Below are positions 1 through 11,112 of a stretch of 27,917 bases of DNA, piece by piece. Numbering within the stretch: position 1 is the stretch's first letter; each line of letters opens with the position of its first letter. The position numbers and the translations under genes are program-made. Below the pieces are notes generated by a model. That model did no database searches. It saw nothing but the letters and a program-made list of their open reading frames with translations, and was not told the DNA's origin. The DNA is from Ectocarpus siliculosus (Eukaryota; Sar; Phaeophyceae; Ectocarpales; Ectocarpaceae): the NCBI GenBank assembly GCA_000310025.1, contig FN649758.1:1711287-1739203 (forward strand), in the 5' to 3' direction.

Positions 1-299
1 TTTTGGGTCCTTCCAAGCCCCCCCCCCTTTTTGGGGATTTGGGGGGGGGGGGAGGGGTTTTCGGCCATATTTTCCACAACCACCCGGGGAAAAAGGGGGG
101 GGGCCGCGGGGGTTTCGAACAGAAATTCTTTTTTGGTGGCATTTTTGGTGGTTTGTCCCGCCGGGCGGGGCTGTTCCCTTTCCTTGGCCCACACAGGGGG
201 GGGCAGAAAGCCGGGACCTTAGGCCAAAAAAGGGGGGGGCCACCAGGGGGGGGGGGGGGGGGGGTTTAGAAACCCCAGTTGAGGCCATTTGGTCCCGGG
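1..299. other. Low-complexity G/C homopolymer stretch
   Basis: Long runs of G (up to about 20), C and T dominate this stretch, and short reading frames here are just glycine-rich readings of those runs. It looks like poor-quality terminal read sequence or an assembly end, not biology. Homology to the downstream repeat starts only at the last G run near 300. No gene is called. Confidence 0.7.
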
Positions 300-2822
300 G
301 GGGGGGGGGGGCATCCTCGTCTTGAGGCAAAAAAGCGCTTGTCAAGGGTGCCCATGTACCGCATGCCCGAGAGCGGATATAAGTCAGGCGTGCGGGTTTT
401 CCGTGTGCCCAGCGCAGCCGTAGGTGTGCTGTAGTGCGACATGTGCTCGGTCGGTCGGCTCACAGGCACTATAAGGGGCACGAATACTGTTCGATAGATA
501 GCGCGTGAATGGTGCGCAAGAGGCCCTGTTCAGGCGTCGGTTGCAATGACGTCAGTGGTGCGGTTTCATGGCCGAGGAGTGGTTTCGGTCACATCACAGG
601 GGTGGGAGAAGTCAGAAGCACAAGGCTACTTGACAAGCGATGATCACTCTAAACCCGTAACCCTCAAGGCATGCCGTGCAACCCACGTCCTACGTCAACG
701 AAGACTAGGCACGTGGCCCCATTGAGTACACGTTCACGTGCTGAACGGAGCAGTACCGCCTAGGAATGTTCCCTCTGTTCAAGTACACAATGCTCTGCCG
801 TTCTACCAAGGTGTATCTATTGCGTCTTGTGCACGCACCACTGTGATCATGATTCAATGCGTGTTGTAGATGCATTTAGTTTGGCACAGGAAGAAGGAAA
901 TAGAAGACTATTGCATTTTTCTGACTTTCTAGCTGCATTCTCGAAGGGTGGTCTGCCATCGATCTACCCGAACAGGAGCTGAAAGGCACTAACGAACCCA
1001 GGCAAAGCTTCAAAAAACAATAACAAAAAAACGCGAACGAGATGAAAAAGCAAGAAGTCCAGTCATCATGTCGTATTGCTCCCGGTGAGAAAGTCTGTTT
1101 CTGCGGTAGTGTGATGGTACTCCATCAAATTAGCTCTTCTCACCGCCAACGGGCGTACACGAAAAAAGACACATCGCATTGCCTTTCCTGTCTCCCCTCG
1201 CCGGGGAACGATGAATTTCGACGGAACAATCGGCGGGAAGAACTTTTGCAAAACGAATCGGGTCGCCCCGGCGGTATACGACCACACGGGGTATGATCGA
1301 GTACCGCTCTGGCACGTCAAGATACACCAAGAACAGTTTCCGACTAAACCTCTGCGAAAATGTCGGGCTAGGGCGGCGTTAATCAATGCGAAAAAATGGG
1401 ATTGACTCTAGCACTTGGGGCCGGAATGGAGAAAACAATGTCCGTGCCCTTTCCGAAGGGGGAGGGGCTCGATGTGCAATGTATAACAACAGCCTCGCAT
1501 GTGATGCGTGATATGTAGCAGAAGAGGTACTTTTCAGGCGCTGCAATGTAAAGGGACAATTCCTTTTCACGCTTGACCCAGAGCCAGAAATGGGTTCTGA
1601 AGTTGCTCTTGGACACCGTCACATCGATGGCGGGGGAGCGCACCACAGGGTGGGAGCAGGGATGAGCAGGGATGATACGGCCAGGTGTCCGCTCATCGAT
1701 GGGGATCCACTACTTGACCTCGATCTTCAAGCCGGCTTGCAGATCGAGGTCGAGGAGTGGAAGTCCATCGATGAGCGGACACCAAACCAGATGCACGAGG
1801 ACGCCGAGGTGGGTTACTTATTCCTGACGGTGGAGACCAAACATTTCCGATGACCTTCCGAGATCTGGCCCTCGATTCCTGAGTCCTCAACAATACATTG
1901 AAACGACATATTTCCTGCTTCGCTCCTGGGGTAGCCAGACGCAAAGTACGCATATCTGCCACAGATCTGGAAATATTGATTGATGTAAACACTCAGACAA
2001 GCCGAAAGACACCCAAGTGCAAACACACGGGAACCACAGGGTCAGAAAACCAAAATACTAGCCCCGCGAAAAACCTGTCCTACAGTAGCAGCAATGGTTT
2101 AGCAGCACACAAGCGCTTTCTAATGAGTAACAATGGTTCGTTTGCCATCATCCACCAGCTGGTCGAGATCGTAATCAGTTATTTGTTTGGACGAGCATAC
2201 GAACGGTGAACGTATGCGAGAACACTACCGATTATGGGGTTGTGTCCTTTATTTCCATGCTCAAAGCTCTCTATATTTATTCCTTTTCCCGAGACCTCCC
2301 CTTCTGTACTACTGAAACCGGTAGGCGAACCCCAGGGAGGTACGCCATGTGCGAAAATTAACGCCTCCTGACTCGTGCTGCAAGACACGGACCAACGTGC
2401 GTTAGGTCCAACGGCCACAATCATGTCAACGCCCATCGCCACACCCATAAGACGCCAAGCCAAAGCAGAACGACCTGCTGTATTTCCTCATTCCGCCGAC
2501 CAAACCAACCCTCACCAACACATCCTGGCGGTGTGAGCGTATACAATAAAAAACAGATGTAAGTCCATCCCAGATAGTGTCTCATCGCACGGTAATAAGG
2601 CGAGGAGCGCTGTATGATCGGGTCACCAAGTAGGAGACCGTCATCGCCCACGAATCTCACATACCAGCTTGTGGGGGGTAATCCCGGAAACACGGGGTCC
2701 CCCCCATGAGCCTGCTACTGCAAATAGACTTCGTACAACACTAAGTAGGCTGAACGGCGAACAGAAAAAACGCGAACTTCGCGAAAAACTGCATCAGACA
2801 GCTTGGCTTGTGAGAAACGCCA
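300..2822. repeat. Dispersed repeat, copy A (partner at 16621-18974)
   Basis: This segment aligns collinearly, in the same orientation, with 16621-18974. Shared landmarks run from a G run followed by GCATCCTCGTC at the start to GTGAGAAACG at the end. In one 195-nt block (1211-1405 against 17546-17740) I count 24 substitutions and no indel, about 88% identity; other parts look lower. A middle section (about 1675-2140) does not align with the partner and holds a palindrome. Short ORFs in both copies show more changes at codon positions 1 and 2 than at 3, so I see no coding constraint. No LTR ends, terminal inverted repeats or known domain were found, so the repeat class is unknown. Confidence 0.85.
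1684..1783. repeat. Loopless near-perfect palindrome of 100 bp
   Basis: The two 50-nt arms meet at GCCGGC (1731-1736) without a spacer. By eye the arms differ at 6 of 50 positions, and the outer 19 nt (starting GGTGTCCGCTCATCGATGG) are perfect. It lies in the part of repeat copy A that has no counterpart in copy B. It could be a small foldback transposon, an inverted duplication or a cloning or assembly artefact. No convincing target duplication flanks it. Confidence 0.85.
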
Positions 2823-2828
2823 AGAAGA

Positions 2829-3266
2829 GTGTTGGTGGACAAAACGGTGTAGAGCAAACAACAATGGTTGCTTACCGGCTCAGATACCAGGCGAAGTGAA
2901 TCCACGGCAGGTCGTCCGGCAGCGGTACGACTTCCTTCGTCTCCTCCTCGTATCCACGGTGGGTCACATGGGAGTGAGGGGCCAGACCCTCATCACCCAA
3001 CGACCGGTCCACCATACAAACCTGTAGGTGACACGCGTAGGTACTACTGGCGCTACGCTTGTCACCTACAGGTTTGTATGGTGGACCAGGCGTTGGGTGA
3101 TGGGGAGCTTGCTCCTCACACCTATATTTGCCACCGCGGTTACAAGGACGACAACAAGAGAGTCGTTTCGCTCCCGGTCGACCGTACTATCGACACACTT
3201 CGCCTGGTGTCTGCCACGGTAAGCAACCATTGTTATTTGTTCTACACAGGTTTGTCTACCAACAAG
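2829..3266. repeat. Long inverted repeat (foldback), 12-nt loop
   Basis: The left arm is about 2829-3040, the right arm about 3053-3266, and the loop is 3041-3052. The innermost parts are strongest: 3006-3032 and 3061-3087 are a perfect 27-bp pair, and pairing continues inward through GCGTAG/CTACGC. Outward, identity falls to blocks such as ACAATGGTTGCTTACCG, ACCAGGCGAAGTG and CATCACCCAACG. Homology between the two large repeat copies stops at about 2822, just where this structure begins. A transcript through it would form a hairpin of about 200 bp. It may be a foldback element or an inverted duplication. Confidence 0.85.
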
Positions 3267-3644
3267 GGGAGAAAACGATTCTTCGTCTTCGAACAAACGT
3301 GCTCTCGCACTACTCCTGAAAGGGGGCAGATTGTTACCGGTGCGCGATCACCTTTGATATTTTCCTCTATATCAGCTAAGGTGTCGCGGGTACAGCAGCA
3401 ACATTTGTTGCACCAACAACACTGCATATCAAAGCTACCGATAGATGAACCGCACACACCACCCCTCAGACGGAATTTCGCTGGAGAAGGAAACCAAGCA
3501 AAGATCCACTCCCGAACTCAACTCAGGATATTTATCAACTGCTTTCAACGAGGGCAACTCCGGAGAGTCTACTGTAATGTGCGAATGAACGCCCGCATGA
3601 ACAAGGTAGTCATTTCCTCCTCTGCACATTTCACACTACAATAA
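2868..3644 (+). CDS. Uncertain ORF of 258 codons, unrecognised
   Basis: An ATG-to-stop frame of 258 codons, long for chance in sequence of this composition. Its first half is read through both arms of the inverted repeat at 2829-3266, so it may be a by-product of that structure. I see no domain, signal peptide or membrane segment. The middle is Gln/His-rich (near 3391-3425) and the end is basic. The second half lies antisense to a candidate spliced gene at 3435-3883 on the minus strand, so at most one of the two is likely real. No function is proposed. Confidence 0.2.
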   Translation: MLTGSDTRRSESTAGRPAAVRLPSSPPRIHGGSHGSEGPDPHHPTTGPPYKPVGDTRRYYWRYACHLQVCMVDQALGDGELAPHTYICHRGYKDDNKRVVSLPVDRTIDTLRLVSATVSNHCYLFYTGLSTNKGRKRFFVFEQTCSRTTPERGQIVTGARSPLIFSSISAKVSRVQQQHLLHQQHCISKLPIDEPHTPPLRRNFAGEGNQAKIHSRTQLRIFINCFQRGQLRRVYCNVRMNARMNKVVISSSAHFTLQ

Positions 3645-3883
3645 TACACACCTGGTAATTCCACTTTTGCACAGTCGACAACAACATGAAAGAGTGAATC
3701 CTTCTTGCGAATTTTTTCTACATAGTCAAGCATCGCAGAGAAGGGAGCCGGAGAAACAAGAACCGATCCTATATGTGGCCTTCCTCCTGTGTGACCCCGG
3801 CTGTGGCGTCCTGAAATTTTACCCACAGGTGTAAAGAACGACGTCCAACCTAGCAATGAGATGACAGTAGGTGCATCCATCAT
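3435..3883 (-). CDS. Candidate two-exon gene fragment, unrecognised
   Basis: A minus-strand frame starts at ATG 3883 (MMDAPTVISLLGW) and runs 104 codons; a second frame in another phase overlaps its end and stops at 3435. A possible 80-nt intron with a CCAG/GTGTGT donor and an ATTACAG acceptor, after the ELP codons near 3650, would join the frames in phase 1. The protein would have a mixed, globular-looking composition including KIRKKD and KAVDKYPEL. A third minus frame continues towards 3242, but I found no phase-compatible junction to it. It overlaps a longer plus-strand ORF, which makes both uncertain. Family unknown. Confidence 0.25.
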
Positions 3884-5545
3884 TCTCCTCTTTTCTTTTC
3901 ACATCCCCACAATGCGAAGACAGTGAAAAACGGAGTCAGAAACTGCGAAGCAATTCAACATTCAACAACCATCGTCTCCCGTCACAAGTTCTATGATTGA
4001 TTTCGTTCTAGGATACCCTCTCTACTACAATTTTACCCAAAAGAAGATAAGACATCCAAGACTAATCAAAGAGACGACTCTGAATATGCTGCAATGTACA
4101 AGGGGATCTTGAATTGAACAAAATACCGCCTGGACGAGGTGAGCATTTTCACTCTGCCCGTTTCACAATTTGCAGACAGGTCTGTTTGTCGAAGATCTCG
4201 GTGAACGTATTCATTTTCTCGTTTTATTCATTTGCGGATCGTCGTCTAGAAAAGGCTTGGTTTCTCCCTTCTACTCATCACACGTTTCGATCTCTCTCTT
4301 CCACTCTATCAATATACCGTCCCAACGATCCGTGCACGCGGCAAACCAATCTGCGAAGACATCCAATACTGTTGACAATAACGACGCCTCCAAGCATTCA
4401 GGAAATTCGAGGGCCTCAAGAAACGTGTAACGTCTCCTTCGAACACGGTTATCATGCTCTACCGTCGTCTCGCATGTTTCGTCGTGTTCTATCCTACTCA
4501 TTCACCTAAACTATTGCGCACTTTTGTGCCGTGTTCAGTTTCACACACCTACATATGATGTTCATTTCAATTTTTCGGTCATTTTCACATGTACTTGGAT
4601 GGATTTTGCAGATTTATTCTTCCATCTCCAGACGGCATCACACGTTCGCCCAAACCGGTCCCAACGAGGTACTCGGAATGGACGCCGAAGGAACACTAGA
4701 CTTCTAGTGTATCAAAGAAACCACGATGAAAACGAGACGTTGCCGCGAATCTGGTCGATAAGGTTTTCACTGCGTCCATCAACCACTAGATATGGGAGAA
4801 AATATATGAACTTTGCTGTCGACGACCGAACAAACTGTGTAGCGTATTGTGCTCGGAAAAATTCGAAACATCTCCCAGATCTACATATATATGTATTTGG
4901 GTTCTGGTTGTTCTGTCCTGGAGGCGGGTTGGTTCGGGTGTCTTGGTACGGTTTCCACGGGTCCCACAAAGAGAATGGTCTCACGGAGTTCTCATTCTGC
5001 TGCCTCGCTGCTCCTGCAGCAACAGTTGGATAGACGCGTGTCCACTGGACCCAAGGGTCTCTTATTGAGGAACCGATAGTTTGTACCATGCAGCCCGCTT
5101 CGGAGGGTCACGCGGCATAGGAGGGCAGCAGCAAGCTACGTCGAAGTTCGGACCATAGCTAGCAAACTATATCGATTTTCCTTTTCACTGATCTGACGGA
5201 CGAGGGCCGGACGATGATGGAACACGCTTGGCCTGAGCGCTCCGTCCGACATCGCCCTGCTTCGCCCTCTGACCGACGGAAAGAGAGGGTATTTCTGCGG
5301 CCATTTTTGGGCCGAAGGTGTTTCGGACACGTTGCGTTCTATTGATACTGATATGGCCTCCATCGAAAAACAAAGCAACAGCAGTAAATCGGGCTCTTGT
5401 GCAGCAGCAGACTCACTCGTAGTCGGACGCCATGACCAGCACTTGGAACTTCTGTGGTTCCGTATGTCATTCCACGAGCGCTCACCGCTGCTCGGCCTCC
5501 GTCCTCTTCGGACGACGAGGATATCGACAGCTCATCTTCCAACGT
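3884..5545. other. Region without a supported gene
   Basis: The longest open frames are 131 codons (4114-4509, plus), 169 codons (4524-5033, plus) and 125 codons (4712-5089, minus). They overlap or change frame, and none shows a domain I know. T-rich tracts ending in CAG (for example near 4173, 4607 and 4633) could be splice acceptors, but I could not assemble a phase-consistent model. It may hold small exons of an unrecognised gene or be intergenic. Confidence 0.4.
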
Positions 5546-5615
5546 ATAGAAGCCGGAAGCAAACCATTAGACTAGTCAGCGCTGACTAGTCCAATGGTTT
5601 GATTTCGGCTTCTAT
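5546..5615. repeat. Loopless palindrome of 70 bp
   Basis: Two 35-nt arms meet at 5580/5581 with no spacer (centre GTCAGCGCTGAC). The arms differ at three of 35 positions. The outer ends read ATAGAAGCC and GGCTTCTAT. No target duplication is evident. The arm sequence is unrelated to the palindrome at 1684-1783. It may be a foldback mini-element or two transposon ends joined head to head. Confidence 0.9.
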
Positions 5616-8090
5616 GAAAGTTAGCGGTGGGCGAAAAACGGCAAAGACAATAAATCCTCCCACCACCGACCAGGCGACTCTGCATCCATCCGGGGACGAT
5701 GCTCACCATCAACCACACCTATCGTTGCCACCCTGTTCCAGCCTAAAACGTGCGCTTGATTTGTAAGAGTCATTCATTTGTTGTTGTTCTATTTGGTTTC
5801 CATGTACTTTCTGGCATCGCGAGATTGCGACTCTACCATTTTGGGTCTCTTATACCCGGAATATGACCAGCGACGTCTGGCTTGAACGGGTGGAGCTTAT
5901 TTATTGTGCTTAAGAGCCTTGTTCTTACGTATTTTCGACTTTCGTATGATATATATTTTGGGGTTCTGTGTTTTTTCTCTTTGAGTGCACAAGTTTGTAG
6001 GACCACCTATTTCTGTGAAGATGGCCTGTGACCTTTCCACCCGCCAGGTTCAGTTGGACCAGTCTGGGTGTGAACAGGTACTGTGCGGCGACCGGGTAGC
6101 TTTCAATATGAAAACAACACCTTCGATACCGTTGTCATCGACAACAACAACTCGAATTTCGTGCTCGCTTGATTTCTGTCCACTCTTATGTTTGCACTAC
6201 TGTTGGCACACTGGCATTGTTCTGTATTTAGGCCTGTTGGCGTCGTTTTGCGGTTGGGTGCCCTTCACACTTGTACTGCGACGCGCATATCTCTGTTGTG
6301 ACGCCTTTTGCTTGAACGACAACATCAACCATTTCCCCAGAACTTTGCAGGCGGCGCACTTCGCGAGCATTTTATTACCTGCATAATCTCATTCATAGCG
6401 TAAGTTCATCTAGCAAATAGATAGGCATCATGTTCTCAGGCTTTCATTTTCGTGTACGTGTACACCCTCAATGAGACGTGATTATTTTTCCTGTGTGAAA
6501 TCCTCTTCTGCGTACCTTCCGTTCTCGTCACGCATCACACCAACACACCATTTATTTCTTTGCAGTCCACATCCAGACTCAGCCTACAGTAGCACTTTGG
6601 CGATGCCCCCGGCATTGAAAACGCTTTCCTACTACCGGTCCATTGACCTTCAACGGCAGTTGATCGATCACGGCTAAGGCGTTTCTATAGGCATGGACGA
6701 CTTGGGAATCACACCGACCGAATCACTTTTTCCCTTGACGAGAAAACATTTTTCAACACAAAACGCCTGCCTGGCATCGGCGCCCACACCACAAGCATGC
6801 ACCGAAGCCTACTGCCCACGTCACCTTGTGAGCCACCCCTTCTAACGCACCTCTGAGTACCCCAAGGTGATGTGCAGAGCTCGGCCTCCTCAGACCTGAC
6901 CGGCAAATTGTTGATTGTTGAGCGAGATCCCAGTGTTGCGGATGAGGTGAACGTCGCCGAAGTCCCACGGCTGGGCTCTTGGGCATCGGCGAACACGCGG
7001 CGGAGGCCTGACCTCCACAATGATCTCGATCCTCTAACCCTTTGTGCACCCCTTTCGTCCTCTGCCACTTGATCTTGACACTCTATTCCCTTCGGCGGTT
7101 GGTGTGTGGGCGGGTGGGGTGTGGGCGCCAGCCGGTGTGCCTCGGAAAAAATGGCGGAGAAAACAGAAAAAAAGAGAGCAGGCACCAGCAGGTCGTGCGT
7201 ATACCGGTCGTACTTTCAACACGGTCGAACATTTGCCTGCCCCCCCCCCCATTTTTCTGTTCGGAAGGAGGTGCTGTTCGGAAGGTGGGCATGGGCGTTT
7301 GGTTGCCTATTGTAGTATTGCCTGGAGCACCGCCACATTGTTCAGGCACGCTCACTACTTTGCGCAAGTTCCCTCTCTCACACTATGAGAGGGGCAAGCA
7401 TGGGGCACACGCCCGCCGGGTTATCTCAACAACAAATTCCGTCTGAAACAGCTCACTTCAAGCAGCTATTCGTAGATCCTGACTACTCGTGGATCCTGGG
7501 CTGTTCGGACCATTATTATTACGGTGGGTAGCAAAACAGATCTACCCGCCCAATTAGGAAGGATATCCAAGTCCTCGATCACAAGATATCATGGCGTCGA
7601 AAAGTGAATAAAATGGTCTATACCTCGATTTGGCGACAGAGCTGATGCCTCCTGTATACGTAGCATGCGAGACTGATACGTACACGTCACTGTAGAGAAG
7701 AGCCAGCGCTCCCTTGCTTCCAATTGTTAGGATGCATGGTATACACCAGCCTTGATAACTTCCAAAGCATGTGCCTACTGTGTATGTATCATGAAGTATG
7801 TACGAAAATATCCCTGCACGCATCGAAACAACTACACTGTATGCACCTACCTATGTACGGAGTATTTATCCTGTCAGTTTCAGTATTCTCTCGATAGTGT
7901 CTCGCCCATCATGCACGACTGTGGTTGATGGGTGATGGCTGGTGCGGGAGATGTATGTAGTACAACGGACTCCCGCGCAAGGAAGAAACAGGGAACATGA
8001 TCCAGATGACATAGCCCCTGGCAGCGGGTGCGTCCTCCACTGTTGTCAGTCCTCTACCTTTCCCAAGGCAACAGCTAGACTATACTGCTG
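5616..8090. other. Region without a supported gene
   Basis: There are many short overlapping ORFs: 133 codons at 5985-6386 plus, 158 at 6709-7185 minus, 134 at 7042-7446 plus. None is recognised. A textbook-looking intron is possible at 6400-6565 (GTAAGT donor, TTTATTTCTTTGCAG acceptor), but the upstream open stretch is short and the downstream one meets TAG after eight codons. A C run lies near 7240-7251. The frame at 6872-7072 (plus) is smooth and acidic, but its identity is unknown. Confidence 0.4.
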
Positions 8091-8122
8091 TTGCTGTTCA
8101 GCACGAGTACTAGTGTAACAAG

Positions 8123-8593
8123 TTGGTTCTTCTTCACGGGTCTTCCGGATTTCACCACGCGTGCACACCATTCACACTTGACACTTGGTCGGCAAAGTTT
8201 ATACGTTCAGGTGCTGTCTGGTTCGGGTTGCGGCTTATGCTTACTGCTGCTGCGGGTTGGTTGCTGCCAGCTTGTGTGCCTTTGGGTGCACAACTGCTAA
8301 CTGGGCCGCTGCTGGTTGCACGCACTTTTCCGCCCGAGCCACATGTTAATTCTACTTTTCCTCTCGCCTCCACCGCCGTTGAGCCTTCTGCTCTTGGGAC
8401 AGACATGGGTTTCGACTATGATGCTGGAACTACTCTAGTGCCACGCTTACCTCACGGCTCTGCTGCTGGCAGCACACTGTATTTTGATTACAATGTGCAG
8501 GCGATTCCCCCGTTTTCCTCACGCAGTAGTCGTTCACAAACAGCAGCTCGAGCTCAACGGCTTCGTTACAGTGGCATCGATGCCAGAACATAG
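8123..8593 (+). pseudogene. Possible gag/5' polyprotein remnant
   Basis: An ATG-started frame of 156 codons, Ala/Leu/Pro/Ser-rich, in the expected position and orientation upstream of the RT. I recognise neither a CCHC zinc knuckle nor an aspartic protease DSG/DTG motif. Between 8594 and 9300 short protein-like stretches continue on the same strand in shifting frames (for example around 8711-8960 and 8890-9180), as expected of a decaying polyprotein. Assignment to the element rests on position and composition only. It could be an unrelated ORF. Confidence 0.3.
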
Positions 8594-9299
8594 TTCCAAT
8601 TAGTCGACACTTTCGACTCCTTCACATGCATCAGTTCCAGTACTTCGACTACACATGCAGAGAAACATTCCGTCCAACTCCATCCCGAGCATGGCCTCGT
8701 TCCGGTTAATTTGGTGCGCAGCGATGGCTCTCCAGCTCTCGTCGGATACTCTTTTTTTGTGGATATGCTTCCGCATTATGCGCCACTGTATGTTTTCTTC
8801 AGAGGAACATTTCGTGCAAAATGGTTGTCAACGAATCCCGCTCGCGGGAATATCCTCTCTTTAACCAGGAGACATTTTTACAGCTTCGGCTCCCCTTCTC
8901 AAAGTTCCTCTTGGCGCTGTGTCGCGCCACATTATGAGCGACGGTCTTCAAACTGCGGCTGAAGCTTCCATTGTTGGTTCGGGCGGCTGGGTTGCGGATC
9001 CTGTTTCGACAGGTTGCATGGATTTGTCTGCATTCATTCCATTGCTGATATGATTTCCTGAGCGACCTACCCCGTCTCAAAGCGACAACGACGATCCTGG
9101 TTCGCCGGTGCTTCCCCTTCGTCGCCTTCGTCGGCCGGCTCTTGTCGAGTTTTTCCAGAGTGTGGGATATCCTTTGATCTCCACGGCCCAGGTTGGACTC
9201 CTGATGTCATCGCTGAGCTCGGTATCGTTTATGCGAGCACGATGATGTGGTTCTGAGTTCTCCCACAGGCTTTGGATCCTGTTCGCCCATTCCTTTCAA

Positions 9300-10160
9300 G
9301 CTTTTAGTTCCTCCTGGCAGCCCACCCGTCACATCTCGACCATACCGCGTTATCTCCGGTGGCGAAACTGGTTGACGCGATCCTTGATCAATATGGCTGG
9401 TCTGATTCGACATTCGACTTCGCCCTACTCGGATCCTTTGGTTGTTATACCGCAGAAATCTGGTGGTGTTCGCGTCACTGTGAACTATTGCAAGCTTAAC
9501 AAGCTCTGAGCATTGAGCCAGCTTCCGATTCCTTAAGTTGATACTTTGGACAAGTTGTTGAAAGGGCGAATACATTCCCTTCTTGACACATGAAATCTTC
9601 ATTCCACCAAATCACGGTTAGTCGTGATACAATCCCTCTGACGGCATTCGTGGCGTCTTCCGGGCTCTTTTAGCGGTTGAAGATGCTTCAAGGCAGCTCG
9701 CCGCCCCTGGGTGGTTTTGTAAAGTTGTCAACGAAGTCATCAAAACTTTCCGCGGTGTGGCATCGTGCCTGGATGATTCTATCGTCTTTGATGGCACCCC
9801 TGCTTCTCATGCTGGTACCATGCGCGCCGTCTTTGAACTCTTGCGTACCGTACACACGACTTGAAACGCACGCCCCCGAAAGCCACCATTGGCGCAATAC
9901 AAGCGGACTTCCTCGGAAACAGCATCTCTCCCGACGGTGCTAGGCCAAACGGTGCCAAGGTTCCGGGCCGAACCAAAATGCTACTGCCCAAGGGCGTCAA
10001 GCAACTCCGTTCCCTCCTCGGGGTCCTCATCTACTACCGCAAGTTCCTCCCCAACAGGGCTACACGCGTTCGGCCTCTGGCCACTCTCCTTAACGAAGCA
10101 GGTGAAGTTCCTGTTCACCGTTTCTACGGAGCAAGCCGTTCGTGTTCTGTTGTCTGAGTT
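9300..10160 (+). pseudogene. Ty3/gypsy reverse transcriptase, frameshifted
   Basis: Family motifs appear in order across shifting frames. A stretch reading SPYSDPLVVIPQKSGGVRV starts at 9420, followed by NYCKLNKL before a TGA at 9507. SQLPIP follows (about 9517-9533), then FHQIT near 9600. The catalytic box reads CLDDSIVF, with CLDD at 9766-9777; both aspartates are kept, but the usual Tyr before LDD is Cys. After a further frameshift come ADFLGNSISPDG and LRSLLG..IYYRKFLP (about 9998-10055), typical of the thumb. Stops and shifts show it is a pseudogene. It would have made cDNA from the element's RNA. Confidence 0.9.
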
Positions 10161-10580
10161 GGCCAACTCCCCTGTTGTGGTGTATCCGGATTGGGATACC
10201 GTTTCGGACGGCTCGCGACCTTTTCATCTTTGCTGTGAAGTCGCAGTGGGAATCTCGAACAAAAACAGCCGGATGACTTCATTCGTCCCATCGTTTTCAT
10301 CAATCGGGCTACTTTGGACTCCGAACGTCATCGGACGCCCCTCGATCTCGAGGCGGGTAGCATCGTGTGGTGTATCAAACGACTTCGCGGTTACTTGTGG
10401 GTACGAAATTTCGGATTTTTCCGACACGGCAGATTTCTTGAGCATTTTGCCAAGGTGGGGGAGAGCAATGCCCGTGTTCAACCTTGGCTAGAATCCCTTA
10501 CCGCCTCCAATTATACTCTCGAGTTTCACAAGGGTTCTGCGAACGGCAACACTGATTTCCTCTCGCGCCTTCCGACCGAT
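10160..10580 (+). pseudogene. Ty3/gypsy RNase H, catalytic acids lost
   Basis: Sequence corresponding to the retroelement RNase H follows the RT. The first catalytic box, normally CDAS-like, reads CCEVAV near 10230, so Asp is Glu, and the frame then shifts. From about 10314 the frame is clean: RHRTPLDLEAGSIVW, then KRLRGYLW, where the family has the conserved E and the strand before F.DH. The usual DH pair is replaced (FFRHGRF). The tail NGNTDFLSRLP (ending about 10575) is the standard end of a Ty3/gypsy RNase H and fixes the assignment. No activity is expected. Confidence 0.85.
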
Positions 10581-11112
10581 GCTGCCGAATGTGACCGATC
10601 TGGTCGCAGCCGCTGGACACCGGCCGACGACGCGGAGACCATGTTTTTGATCTGTTCTTGTGGCCTTACGCCTTCCGGCCATCGGGCCGCTGGTGTTGGC
10701 TCGTCCCGACTTCCGTCGGTCTTGGGTGGGCTTGCCCCCTCTATGGCTGACTTCGTCGATTTCTGTAGGTACGGTCCGCGTCTCCCGCCGCCAGGCCTCT
10801 CGCCTTCGTCTGGCGTCTGGAATATCGCTCCCTGGCCGTCCACGACGCTCGGCGTTTCGCCTCCTTCGAGAATGCGCAATCGGCCTCCCAACATTTGGGC
10901 CGATTCTCTGCATCAGTCTTCGGATGATGTTATTGCTCTAGAGCCCGGGTCTCCGTCGACCGTCCCACCGGCTGCCACACCACGTCTGACCCTGGATCCT
11001 ACCCAAGTGATTTCCACGCGGACTCGTCGCCGTACGGGAGTTGTAGCAGGACAGCCACTCCCGCCTGTTGATTATGATTTACCTCGTTTTCGTGCTTCCC
11101 ACACGGATTTCT
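10581..11112 (+). pseudogene. Retroelement linker between RNase H and integrase
   Basis: The reading frame continues without a stop from RNase H for about 175 codons. It is Pro/Ser/Gly-rich and includes DRSGRSRWTPADDAE straight after SRLP. I recall a similar acidic linker in a protist gypsy family but cannot verify it. The homologous frame resumes at 11637, so this linker is split by the insertion at 11113-11636. The function of this section is unknown. Confidence 0.6.

Noticed and set aside
1-269. Glycine-rich ORFs at the window start
   Set aside because: They are readings of homopolymer G runs that look like low-quality sequence.
1211-1405. ORF present in both large repeat copies (MNFDGTIGGKN...) as a conserved protein
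   Set aside because: Substitutions between the copies fall mainly at codon positions 1 and 2, the opposite of purifying selection.
6400-6565. Intron with GTAAGT donor and pyrimidine-rich CAG acceptor
   Set aside because: The upstream open stretch is only about 28 codons and the joined frame hits TAG after eight codons. No gene model could be built.
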